35,238 nucleotides of DNA, taken from assembly GCF_004341945.1 (NCBI RefSeq), contig NZ_SMBP01000026.1, positions 1 through 35,238 on the forward strand. The letters run 5' to 3'. This document shows, one piece after another, positions 27,054 through 35,238 of the stretch. The first letter of the stretch is position 1. Every line of letters begins with the position of its first letter. The position numbers were made by a program, and so were the translations under genes. This DNA is from Longicatena caecimuris. Its GTDB lineage: Bacteria; Bacillota_I; Bacilli_A; Erysipelotrichales; Erysipelotrichaceae. The notes beneath the pieces were generated by a model, which was not told where the DNA came from, ran no database searches, and worked only from the letters and a program-made list of their open reading frames with translations.

Positions 27054-29132
27054 TTAATTTTCAGAACTGTTGTTTTTAACGATTTTTTCCGCAATGCTCT
27101 TAGGAACTTCGCTGTAATGGTCGAATTTCATGGAATAATTTCCACGACCCTGAGTGAAAGAACGAAGATCCGTTACATAACCAAACATTTCAGACAATGG
27201 GATATGTGCCTTAACGATGATCGCATTTCCTCTTTCTTCCTGGTCAACGATTGCCCCACGACGTGAGCTAACATCACCCATAACGCTACCTAAGTATTCG
27301 TTTGGTGCAGTAACTTCTACCATCATGATTGGTTCCAGAATAACTGGTTTACACTTCTTAGCAGCTGCTTTCAGTGCCATAGAAGCGGCAATCTTATATG
27401 CCATTTCACTTGAATCGACATCATGGTAAGAACCATCGAACAATGTTGCTTTGATATCAATTACAGGATACCCTGCAATAATACCGTTTTCTAATGCATC
27501 ACGCAGACCTTCTTCAGTAGGTTTGATGTATTCACGAGGAACGCTTCCACCAACGGTAGCGTCAACGAATTCAAATCCTTTGCCTTCTTCCTGAGGCTCA
27601 AATTTGATCCATACGTGACCATACTGTCCACGACCACCGGACTGTTTGATGTATTTACCTTCACAATCAGCTGTTTCGCGAATTGTTTCACGGTAAGCAA
27701 CCATTGGCTGACCAACATTTGCTTCTACCTTGAATTCACGACGCAGACGGTCAACGATGATATCCAGGTGAAGTTCACCAACACCGGCGATAATCGTCTG
27801 TCCTGTTTCCTGATCTGTATAAGTTTTGAATGTAGGGTCTTCTTCAGCAAGTTTTGCCAATGCTAAGCCCATCTTATCCTGGTCAGCTTTAGTTTTAGGT
27901 TCCAGACTCAATTCGATAACTGGTTCTGGGAATTCCATACTTTCCAAAACGACTGGATCATTTTCAGCACACAGAGAGTCACCTGTTGTCGTTACTTTCA
28001 AACCAACGGCAGCAGCGATGTCACCTGCATAAACTTCTTCGATTTCTTTACGAGAGTTTGCATGCATCTGAACGATACGTCCGAAACGCTCTCTCTTACC
28101 TTTGGTAGAGTTCAATACATAGCTTCCCGATTTTGCTGTACCGGAGTATACACGGAAGTAAGATAACTTACCTACGAATGGGTCCGTAGCAATCTTAAAT
28201 GCTAATGCAGAGAATGGTTCATCATCACTTGCGTGACGCTCTACTTCACTACCATCTTCCAATGTACCCTTGATAGCAGGGATATCTAATGGAGAAGGCA
28301 GATAATCAACAACTGCATCCAGAACCATCTGAACACCTTTGTTCTTATATGCAGAACCACACAATACTGGGAAGAAGTCACCCTTACATACCGCAATACG
28401 CAGTACACGTTTGATTTCTTCAACGCTTGGTTCTTCACCTTCCAGAACCTGCATCATGAATTCTTCATCGTAATCAGCCAGATATTCCAGCAATTTTGCA
28501 CGATATTCTTCTGTCAGATCTTTCAGATCTTCAGGAATTTCTTCAATCTTGATGTCAGTTCCTAAGTCGTTTGTATAAATTTCAGCTTTACGTTCGATGA
28601 TATCTACGATTCCAGAGAATGTAGATTCAGCACCGATTGGCAGCTGGATTGGGCAAGATTTTGCCCCTAAACGATCAACGATCGTCTTACAGGACATCAA
28701 GAAGTCAGCTCCTGTTGCGTCCATTTTGTTACAGAATACGATTCTTGGTACGCCATAAGTCGTTGCCTGACGCCAAACGGTTTCCGTCTGAGGTTCTACA
28801 CCGGCTTTTGCATCCAATACTGTTACCGCACCATCAAGTACACGCAATGAACGTTCAACTTCAACTGTGAAGTCTACGTGGCCCGGAGTGTCAATGATGT
28901 TAATACGGTGACCCTTCCATGCTGCTGTTGTGGCAGCGGAAGTAATGGTGATACCACGTTCCTGTTCCTGTGCCATCCAGTCCATCGTTGAAGCACCATC
29001 GTGGGTTTCACCGATTTTATGGTTAACACCTGTATAATACAGGATACGTTCTGTTGTTGTAGTTTTACCAGCATCGATATGAGCCATGATACCAATGTTA
29101 CGAGTCTTTTCTAATGAATACTGACGTGGCAT
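27054..29132 (-). CDS. fusA: Translation elongation factor G
   Basis: EF-G drives translocation. The 692 residues include the G motifs [23 protein letters not shown] and [10 protein letters not shown], followed by domains II-V, with [23 protein letters not shown] and the C-terminal [24 protein letters not shown]. Length is that of canonical EF-G1 acting in elongation. It follows rpsG by 14 bases in the str operon. Confidence 0.99.
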   Translation of the reverse strand: MPRQYSLEKTRNIGIMAHIDAGKTTTTERILYYTGVNHKIGETHDGASTMDWMAQEQERGITITSAATTAAWKGHRINIIDTPGHVDFTVEVERSLRVLDGAVTVLDAKAGVEPQTETVWRQATTYGVPRIVFCNKMDATGADFLMSCKTIVDRLGAKSCPIQLPIGAESTFSGIVDIIERKAEIYTNDLGTDIKIEEIPEDLKDLTEEYRAKLLEYLADYDEEFMMQVLEGEEPSVEEIKRVLRIAVCKGDFFPVLCGSAYKNKGVQMVLDAVVDYLPSPLDIPAIKGTLEDGSEVERHASDDEPFSALAFKIATDPFVGKLSYFRVYSGTAKSGSYVLNSTKGKRERFGRIVQMHANSRKEIEEVYAGDIAAAVGLKVTTTGDSLCAENDPVVLESMEFPEPVIELSLEPKTKADQDKMGLALAKLAEEDPTFKTYTDQETGQTIIAGVGELHLDIIVDRLRREFKVEANVGQPMVAYRETIRETADCEGKYIKQSGGRGQYGHVWIKFEPQEEGKGFEFVDATVGGSVPREYIKPTEEGLRDALENGIIAGYPVIDIKATLFDGSYHDVDSSEMAYKIAASMALKAAAKKCKPVILEPIMMVEVTAPNEYLGSVMGDVSSRRGAIVDQEERGNAIIVKAHIPLSEMFGYVTDLRSFTQGRGNYSMKFDHYSEVPKSIAEKIVKNNSSEN

Positions 29133-29146
29133 AATGAACTCCTTTC

Positions 29147-29632
<486 letters not shown>

Positions 29633-29642
29633 TCACAATTGA

Positions 29643-30068
29643 CTATTTCTTTTTCGCTTCTTTTGGTTTTTTAGCACCATACAGAGAACGGCTCTGGTTA
29701 CGGTTAGCAACACCGGCACAGTCCAAAGTACCACGAATGATGTGATAACGAACACCTGGTAAGTCCTTAACACGACCTCCACGGATCATTACAACACTAT
29801 GCTCCTGTAAGTTATGTCCGATTCCTGGGATGTAAGCTGTAACTTCCATACCGTTGCTCAGACGAACACGGGCATATTTACGCAACGCAGAGTTTGGTTT
29901 CTTAGGTGTCATGGTACCAACACGGGTACATACACCACGTTTCTGAGGTGCGCTCAGGTTAGTAGGACGTCTTTTCAATGAGTTATATCCTCTATTCAGA
30001 GCAGGTGACTTAGAAACGTTCACGCTCTGTTCACGACCTTTACGAATTAATTGGTTAATTGTTGGCAT
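29643..30068 (-). CDS. rpsL: 30S ribosomal protein S12
   Basis: S12 controls decoding accuracy. The 141 residues from the ATG at 30068 (preceded by AAAGGAGG at seven bases) begin [15 protein letters not shown]. The decoding loops [11 protein letters not shown] and [13 protein letters not shown] have the usual lysines, so no streptomycin-resistance substitution is seen at these classical sites. A longer reading by eight residues would overlap the ribosome site. It is the first gene of the str operon; rpoBC are not upstream in this window. Confidence 0.98.
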   Translation of the reverse strand: MPTINQLIRKGREQSVNVSKSPALNRGYNSLKRRPTNLSAPQKRGVCTRVGTMTPKKPNSALRKYARVRLSNGMEVTAYIPGIGHNLQEHSVVMIRGGRVKDLPGVRYHIIRGTLDCAGVANRNQSRSLYGAKKPKEAKKK

Positions 30069-30167
30069 AATATCCTCCTTTCGCAAACACACATTTCCGG
30101 GTGTGTCATTTTGAAGTGTAAATTTAGTTCCCGCTGTTGGGGAACCCTAAAAATCCACTTGCCTATC
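30069..30167 (-). promoter_or_regulatory. 5' leader of the str operon with two hairpins
   Basis: The leader holds a hairpin of GTTCCC (30140-30145 on the complement) with GGGAAC (30127-30132), extended by TTA/TAA pairs past a GG bulge, and a second hairpin of ACACAC/GTGTGT (30087-30092 with 30101-30106) ending a few bases before the ribosome site. Neither is followed by a T-run, so they could regulate translation rather than terminate. A protein ligand such as S7 or S12 is possible but unproven. Confidence 0.45.
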
Positions 30168-30168
30168 T

Positions 30169-30197
30169 ATCTTAAATCAACTGAAATCGGATGTCAA
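30169..30197 (-). promoter_or_regulatory. Strong promoter of the str operon
   Basis: TTGACA (30192-30197) and TAAGAT (30169-30174) are separated by 17 bases on the minus strand. The perfect -35 box and A/T-rich upstream tract fit a high-expression promoter. Confidence 0.85.
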
Positions 30198-30216
30198 CAC
30201 CTTTTTTCTATTTTCT

Positions 30217-30245
30217 TTGAAAAATGCCCATTCTTTTAGTATAAT
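30217..30245 (+). promoter_or_regulatory. Promoter of the HAD phosphatase gene
   Basis: TTGAAA (30217-30222) and TATAAT (30240-30245) are separated by 17 bases on the plus strand. Its -35 box lies 20 bases from the -35 box of the divergent str promoter, so the two share upstream AT-rich DNA. Confidence 0.8.
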
Positions 30246-30286
30246 GACAACGGTATGATTACATACAGGAAAGAGGAAGTTTATTT

Positions 30287-31090
30287 ATGGCTTACAAAAT
30301 CGCTTTTTTTGACATGGATGGGACCATGTATCAAACAGAAAACGACATTATTCAACAGGCAAATCTGGATGCACTGCGCAAGTTAAAAGAACAAGGCGTG
30401 CTGGTATGTGCAGCTACCGGAAGACCTTTGAATCAGATGCACCTGATCTTAGAACGCATCCCCTATTTTGATTATATGGTATTGATCAATGGCGGTTATG
30501 TGTTGGATGCACAACAAAATCTGTTATTTGAAAATCCCTTAGCAAGGGAAACCACACAGGATATCGTTGACTGGTGCGAGGAACAACAGAATGGCTTGAT
30601 GTTTCATTTTGGCGATGCATCGTATATTTACGACAGCTTTTATCCATTATACGACTTTTGCAGAGATCATCATGTATTGGATTATTTATTCTATGATGAA
30701 AACCGCAGTTATCACAAACGTCATAATGCATATAATTCTGTCATTATGACAAAGAATCAGCGTGCATTGGATACTTTCTTAAAGCAGCACCCGATGCTGC
30801 GCAGTGATCTGATTGAAGTAGCTGAAGATCATTTCTGTTACGATGTCTTCAATGCAAATAATGATAAATTTGTTGGCATTTCTCAGGTATTGCGAAAAGA
30901 GAACCTCACTTGGGAGGAATGCGTCTGCTTTGGTGATAGTACAAATGATATTAAGATGCTAGAAATGGCAGGGATGGGCGTTGCCATGGGTACTGCCAGT
31001 GACTATGTGAAATCCTTCGCGGATATGGTTACCGCTTCTGTCTATGAGGAAGGCGTTGCCAAAGGGTTAACGAAAATTTTTCAATTCTAA
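30287..31090 (+). CDS. Cof-type HAD-superfamily phosphatase
   Basis: A 267-residue HAD hydrolase of the Cof (IIB) group, usually phosphatases of sugar phosphates, flavin or pyridoxal cofactors. It has the nucleophile motif FFDMDGT (D9, D11), the motif II ATGRPL, and motif IV CFGDSTNDIKMLEMAG followed by VAMGTASDYVKSFADMVT. The cap between is typical. The substrate cannot be told from sequence. It is the only clearly expressed plus-strand gene in the window, monocistronic, with AAGAGGAAG before the ATG and a terminator after it. Confidence 0.95.
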   Translation: MAYKIAFFDMDGTMYQTENDIIQQANLDALRKLKEQGVLVCAATGRPLNQMHLILERIPYFDYMVLINGGYVLDAQQNLLFENPLARETTQDIVDWCEEQQNGLMFHFGDASYIYDSFYPLYDFCRDHHVLDYLFYDENRSYHKRHNAYNSVIMTKNQRALDTFLKQHPMLRSDLIEVAEDHFCYDVFNANNDKFVGISQVLRKENLTWEECVCFGDSTNDIKMLEMAGMGVAMGTASDYVKSFADMVTASVYEEGVAKGLTKIFQF

Positions 31091-31168
31091 GACACTGCCT
31101 TATATTGATGCAGTTGGCACAACTTGTATTATCGCAAACACTTGCTGTTACCATTAAGAAAGCTTATG

Positions 31169-31213
31169 AAAAGGATAGCGCCAGATGCGTATTGTCGGGC
31201 ACTATCCTTTTTT
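31169..31213 (+). terminator. Terminator after the HAD gene, probably bidirectional
   Basis: AAAAGGATAG (31169-31178) pairs with CTATCCTTTT (31202-31211), followed by more Ts on the plus strand. A-runs on the other side allow it to end the converging brnQ transcript as well. Confidence 0.85.
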
Positions 31214-31321
31214 ATTCAGTAAGATGTCATTACTTATTGCTTTGGAAAATATAAATAGAGGAAGAAAAGCAACTGTATGATGTATGATGATTTTAATATA
31301 GGTTATGCATTAGAATAAGCG

Positions 31322-32665
31322 TTATTCCTGTACGGCAGCAGCACTAGCTGCTGTTTTATTTAGGAAAGGCAAAGCACCAAGAATACTGCCAATTGCTCCG
31401 GGAAGTACCCAACCTAAGCCCAACTCATAAAATGGCAATTCTCTTACCCAAACACTCACACTGCCTAAAGATAAACCGGCTGTGTCTAAGCCATATAAAA
31501 ATGCAACAATAAAGGTAAATCCCATGCCAACGATATAAACACTTTTACGATGTTTAATAAAGCGGCGCATAAAAGATAACAAAATCAGCGTAACCGTAAC
31601 AGGATAAATAATTAATAATATTGGTAATGCGATTTTAATAAGCTGACTCAAACCGACATTCGATATCACAAAACTGAATAAACAGACAAAAGCAGCAATT
31701 TTCTTATAAGAAACACGTGGCAATAATGTCTGAAAATAATCAGAAAAGGAAGTTGTCAAACCTATGGCAGTGGTAAGACAGGCAAATAAAACAGCAATTC
31801 CCAAAATGATACCTCCAACACTGCCAAATAAATGATTAGTCACTGCATGCAGCAAGCTACCACCATTTTCAAATGGTGTAATCGTCACAGCTCCCACATA
31901 GGTCAGCATAAAATAAACGACACCTAAAAAAGCCGCAGCACCTAATCCACATAAAATGGTATATTTCGCAATTGCTTTTTTATCACTGACACCATATCCA
32001 CGAACTGCTGTTATTACTAAGATAGCAAAGGCCAGCCCTGCCGGTCCATCTAATGCATTATATCCCTCAATCATACCTTGAAAAAATGGTATATCCACAT
32101 AAGCTCCCTTCGCTTGTGTCATCGTTCCAAAAGCTAAGGGTTCTTGTGATTGCGGATACAATAAGGTTGCGATAAAGATAGCGAAGATACTGATCAGTAA
32201 TACAGGCGTCAAATATTTTCCAACGACATCGACGATTTTACTAGGATTAGAACTTAAATAATAGGTCAATCCAAAAAATATCGCCGTAAACAAAAAGGAA
32301 AACAGCATTCGATTACTATTTCCAAGATAAGGCAATGCCGCTATCTCAAAAGATACACTTCCTGTTCTTGGTAAGGCAAATAAAGGGCCTATTAACATAT
32401 ACACACAGATAGACAAAAATAATGCAAATTTAGGGCTTACCAATTTACCTAAGTCACTCATAGAATTACCAACCAGGACAACAGCAGTAACTCCTAATAT
32501 GGCAATTCCAGCATCGGTCAGAATAAAACCAGCCAAAGCCGCAAGATAGCTTGTTCCTGCTAATTGTCCCATGGCAGGTGGAAAAATCATATTGCCAGCT
32601 CCAAAGAATATGGCAAACAGCATCATAGATACCGTTATTATTTGACGAAAAGTTAATGTTTTCAT
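31322..32665 (-). CDS. brnQ: Branched-chain amino acid:cation symporter BrnQ family
   Basis: A 447-residue carrier that imports leucine, isoleucine and valine with sodium or protons. It starts MKTLTFRQIITVSMMLFAIFFGAGNMIFPP, the hallmark of the family, and has about twelve hydrophobic helices, with ALDGPAGLAFAILVITAVRGYGV in the middle. The ATG at 32665 is chosen because AAGGAG lies seven bases before it; a longer frame adds 19 unlikely residues. It converges with the HAD gene and has its own promoter. Confidence 0.96.
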   Translation of the reverse strand: MKTLTFRQIITVSMMLFAIFFGAGNMIFPPAMGQLAGTSYLAALAGFILTDAGIAILGVTAVVLVGNSMSDLGKLVSPKFALFLSICVYMLIGPLFALPRTGSVSFEIAALPYLGNSNRMLFSFLFTAIFFGLTYYLSSNPSKIVDVVGKYLTPVLLISIFAIFIATLLYPQSQEPLAFGTMTQAKGAYVDIPFFQGMIEGYNALDGPAGLAFAILVITAVRGYGVSDKKAIAKYTILCGLGAAAFLGVVYFMLTYVGAVTITPFENGGSLLHAVTNHLFGSVGGIILGIAVLFACLTTAIGLTTSFSDYFQTLLPRVSYKKIAAFVCLFSFVISNVGLSQLIKIALPILLIIYPVTVTLILLSFMRRFIKHRKSVYIVGMGFTFIVAFLYGLDTAGLSLGSVSVWVRELPFYELGLGWVLPGAIGSILGALPFLNKTAASAAAVQE

Positions 32666-32693
32666 AATTCTTCTCCTTATGACATGCCTATAC

Positions 32694-32722
32694 ATGATAA
32701 CGAAACCAAGTACAATTTGCAA
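32694..32722 (-). promoter_or_regulatory. Promoter of brnQ
   Basis: TTGCAA (32717-32722) and TATCAT (32694-32699) are separated by 17 bases on the minus strand, 28 bases upstream of the start codon. No T-box or other riboswitch is visible in the short leader. Confidence 0.55.
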
Positions 32723-32921
32723 TCCCTACATGTAAAAAGATGCGTGATCGTAACTATCTTTTGCATTCTATTGCAAAAATAATTACAAATACACACATCT
32801 ATTATCTTCTAACAGCATTTCAAAATAGATTTCATACGGTAATCTACATGAGTATTCTTATGTTCCTCTTTCTGTGCTTACCATCTGAATCACAGTCTGT
32901 TGTCTATAAGGATTATTTCAG

Positions 32922-34907
32922 TTATTCTCCATATATACGAAAACCATGGCGCCCATTTCGTTTTCTTGCATACATTGCTTCATCTGCTTTTTGATATAGT
33001 GTCATAAAATTATCGCCATGTTCCGGCGCCAAACAAGCACCCAAACTGGCACTGATCGTTATGCCATCTACATTAAAACTAAGAGCATCACTTAATTGTT
33101 GAAGTTTTTTACGCAAAGCTTCTCGATTGCAAATATCCTTTAAAAATAAGATATATTCATCACCGCCAATACGTGCACACAAGTCATGTGAACGCATTAA
33201 GCCACGTAAGATTTGCGCTACATCACGTAATACTTCATCTCCCTGCATATGCCCCAATTTATCATTTAGCTGTTTGAAATTATCCAGATCCAACATGATC
33301 AAAGCATGCAGTTCCTCCTCCTGTTCCTGCAAGATATAATCTACTTTTTCTGCAATTGTCTTACGATTTAACAATCCTGTCAGTGAATCACTCTCTAACT
33401 CCAACTGCACTTCTAATTCTCGACACTTGATTTTATCAATATCTTGAATCAAAACGAATGCCTTAATATGCTTTGTATAAGGATCTTCCATTAATTGTAT
33501 TTCCGCTTTAGCCCAATAAATATGTTTTTTTACATCATAACGGCGATGCTCGCAAGTCACGACAAACTTTTTTTGATAGTAACAAGATAACAGATATTGG
33601 CGATCAAAGATGGTGAGGTATTTTTTGCGATCTTTTGCATAAACAAAGTTATTTGCCGCATATTGCGCGACAAAAGTAAAAGAACGACGTTTCGCAAATG
33701 GAATTTCAGGTATCACCGTGCTTTCCATCACCTCAAGCTGATCTTTGGTAATATCATATTCATAATAAGCAATCGCATTTGCCTTTTGATTTTCAAATAT
33801 CTGTATCCATCGTTGGTAAGACAACTTCTGATCATATTCTTCCGTATAATCTTCATATGAAATGATAGATGTAACCGGATGTTTTTCCTTATCATATGTT
33901 AAAAAGTAATGTGCTTTTATCCATGCATAATCGTCTCTGTCTTTTACACGCAATTTAAACATAGCACTTCCTTGTGGCACACCTTCCAGCATTGCATGAT
34001 AGAACCGCATATATTCCTCTAAGCTTTCCTTTGCGACTAAATTCATGTTTTGCACACATTCCGGGACATTTTTAACTTCTGTATAATCCCCCAATACACG
34101 ATCATCTGGGTCTCCCATAGACAATGTCTTTGTAGGAATATGATACCGCAACAATGTCTTATTCAACTGTTTCATCGCAATTCGATATTCCTGTTCACTG
34201 ATACGTAATCTATCCTCAATCAGTTTGCGATCCGTGATATCAAAAACAGCTCCAAAGATATCATTACCTTCATATGCATAACGACATAACACCCATATAA
34301 TAGAGCCATCTTTCTTAATACAACGATTTTCCTCCTCAAAATAATACGTATCAGAAACGGTAATTTTATGACTTCTTATATCTTTTAGAAGTTGCATAAA
34401 TTCATCAGGTAATACAATCTGTTGAATGTCTGAAATAGCATCCGTAGGATCATATACAAAAGTCTTATTAAAATAAAGATTATGATAAAGTAGTGTCATA
34501 CTCTCATCCAATGCCGCCTTAAATAAGCCACAAGGGATATTATTCGTTAATTTTTTATTTTGTAGACGATCATAGTTTTGTTTCATTTCAATGGCGAGGA
34601 TATCATCAATATTCGTCATCAGAAACATTTGCCCAGTAGTTGTGGTCGATATCTTTTGTAGACGATAATATGCATGATGATTTGTTGTTTTTACCAACTG
34701 CAAATCAAAAGCTGTTTGTTTTGTATGTGACCAATCACAGAACTGCGAATAATTCACCACAACGTTCTTCATCCTGTTGGTAGAGGGTAATCCTGTTTCA
34801 CGTTGCATGTAAGATGATAAATATAATATTTCATTTTCTCTATCTACAGCACCCGCATACTTCAGAATTTCCATTTGATGCAATATATCTGTTGAAATTG
34901 ACATCAT
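32922..34907 (-). CDS. PAS-domain diguanylate cyclase (GGDEF)
   Basis: A 661-residue cytoplasmic sensor enzyme expected to make cyclic di-GMP. No membrane helix is seen. Residues about 110-240 contain at least one PAS domain ending IFGAVFDITDRKLIEDRL, and another PAS-like block runs at about 250-370; a third may precede the cyclase. The GGDEF domain covers about 505-660: SLTGLLNRKT, LDLDNFKQLNDKLGHMQGDEVL, and the active site GGDEY at about 580-585 with RSHD five residues before it, an intact RxxD inhibitory site. F to Y at the last position is tolerated in the family. The start at 34907 follows GAAGGG by eight bases; an upstream GTG is less likely. No good terminator was found after it. Confidence 0.94.
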   Translation of the reverse strand: MMSISTDILHQMEILKYAGAVDRENEILYLSSYMQRETGLPSTNRMKNVVVNYSQFCDWSHTKQTAFDLQLVKTTNHHAYYRLQKISTTTTGQMFLMTNIDDILAIEMKQNYDRLQNKKLTNNIPCGLFKAALDESMTLLYHNLYFNKTFVYDPTDAISDIQQIVLPDEFMQLLKDIRSHKITVSDTYYFEEENRCIKKDGSIIWVLCRYAYEGNDIFGAVFDITDRKLIEDRLRISEQEYRIAMKQLNKTLLRYHIPTKTLSMGDPDDRVLGDYTEVKNVPECVQNMNLVAKESLEEYMRFYHAMLEGVPQGSAMFKLRVKDRDDYAWIKAHYFLTYDKEKHPVTSIISYEDYTEEYDQKLSYQRWIQIFENQKANAIAYYEYDITKDQLEVMESTVIPEIPFAKRRSFTFVAQYAANNFVYAKDRKKYLTIFDRQYLLSCYYQKKFVVTCEHRRYDVKKHIYWAKAEIQLMEDPYTKHIKAFVLIQDIDKIKCRELEVQLELESDSLTGLLNRKTIAEKVDYILQEQEEELHALIMLDLDNFKQLNDKLGHMQGDEVLRDVAQILRGLMRSHDLCARIGGDEYILFLKDICNREALRKKLQQLSDALSFNVDGITISASLGACLAPEHGDNFMTLYQKADEAMYARKRNGRHGFRIYGE

Positions 34908-34934
34908 TGGCACTTCCCTTCATATAACTTGTGC

Positions 34935-34940
34935 ATTATA
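34935..34940 (-). promoter_or_regulatory. Promoter -10 box for the GGDEF gene
   Basis: TATAAT on the minus strand, 27 bases before the chosen start, preceded by TGTGT, with no convincing -35 box. Confidence 0.5.
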
Positions 34941-35152
34941 ACACATTAAAAATAGAAAAAGGAATTTCTAAAACGATTTCTGTATAAGATAAAATGATGA
35001 TATGTAATCACGACTGTTCATCTTGTTTTTTTAATGCTTCATACAAAATATTAGAAATATCGAATTGTCAATAACGGCCTTGTACTACGTTTTCCTCAAA
35101 ATGGAAAGGAGGCCTTTTATGAGGGATATTTTTGGCTTTCTACCTCTATATA

Positions 35153-35182
35153 GAAAAAAACCTGTCCTTCTCAGAACAGGTC
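35153..35182 (-). terminator. Terminator of the rRNA operon
   Basis: On the minus strand ACCTGT (35176-35181) and ACAGGT (35160-35165) form a hairpin with a partly paired loop, followed by seven Ts, directly after the 5S rRNA end. A second hairpin, CCTCA/TGAGG with an inner AAAGG/CCTTT, lies about 35 bases further on (about 35095-35125). Confidence 0.85.
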
Positions 35183-35186
35183 TTCC

Positions 35187-35238
35187 TACCTGGCAACGTG
35201 CTATCTTTACTGGAGCTCGTCCAGCTATTGTCGCCGCT
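35187..35238 (-). rRNA. rrf: 5S ribosomal RNA, 3' part (runs off the right edge)
   Basis: The minus strand from the window edge reads AGCGGCGACAATAGCTGGA and ends AAGATAGCACGTTGCCAGG. This matches the 3' third of bacterial 5S rRNA, with its GCCGATGGTAG-like, GAGAGTAGG-like and TGCCAGG segments in the right order. A terminator follows at once. Some positions differ from B. subtilis, as expected for a distant Firmicute. The 5' two thirds, and presumably 23S and 16S, lie outside the window to the right. Confidence 0.88.

Overview
The window looks like a low-GC Firmicutes chromosome, most probably an Erysipelotrichia-type gut bacterium. That is inferred from three things: AT-rich intergenic DNA with strong AGGAGG ribosome binding sites, zinc-binding (C+) forms of S14 and L36, and a ribosomal cluster without rpmD, as in Mollicutes-like lineages. 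Nearly every gene is on the minus strand, co-oriented with an rRNA operon whose 5S 3' end just enters the right edge. No insertion sequence, prophage, CRISPR array or tRNA gene was seen.

Reading right to left, in the direction of transcription: the 3' end of a 5S rRNA with its terminator (35.2 kb); a PAS/GGDEF diguanylate cyclase (34.9-32.9 kb); a BrnQ branched-chain amino acid carrier (32.7-31.3 kb); a plus-strand Cof-type HAD phosphatase whose promoter is back-to-back with the str promoter; the str operon rpsL-rpsG-fusA-tuf (30.1-25.8 kb), where tuf also has its own promoter; a two-gene unit of a small membrane protein and a YbjQ-family protein; and a TPP-riboswitch operon encoding a ThiX/ThiY/ThiZ-like pyrimidine-precursor ABC transporter plus a TatD-family hydrolase (24.8-21.4 kb).

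Next comes the fused S10-spc-alpha supercluster (21.0-6.6 kb), from rpsJ to rplQ, in the classical order: S10 L3 L4 L23 L2 S19 L22 S3 L16 L29 S17 L14 L24 L5 S14 S8 L6 L18 S5 L15 SecY Adk Map IF1 L36 S13 S11 alpha L17. L30 is missing. The cluster begins with a strong promoter and a folded leader of about 120 nt whose stems include a crossing pair, a candidate autoregulatory RNA.

Downstream are an Ig-like anchored protein with a TrmR-like methyltransferase, an acidic membrane-anchored protein with an RraB-like C-terminus, an EAL phosphodiesterase with a degenerate GGDEF domain, and an unrecognised membrane protein with a possible permuted papain-like domain. The left edge holds about 44-bp tandem repeats and a cluster of hairpins ending in a terminator that may be the 3' end of an unidentified RNA.

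The core of the window is the translation and secretion apparatus. Around it sit c-di-GMP turnover (one likely synthase, one likely phosphodiesterase), thiamine-precursor uptake and amino acid uptake. The least explained parts are the S10 leader, the TatD gene under TPP control, the S3 tail extension, the 320-1648 protein and the left-edge RNA-like structure.
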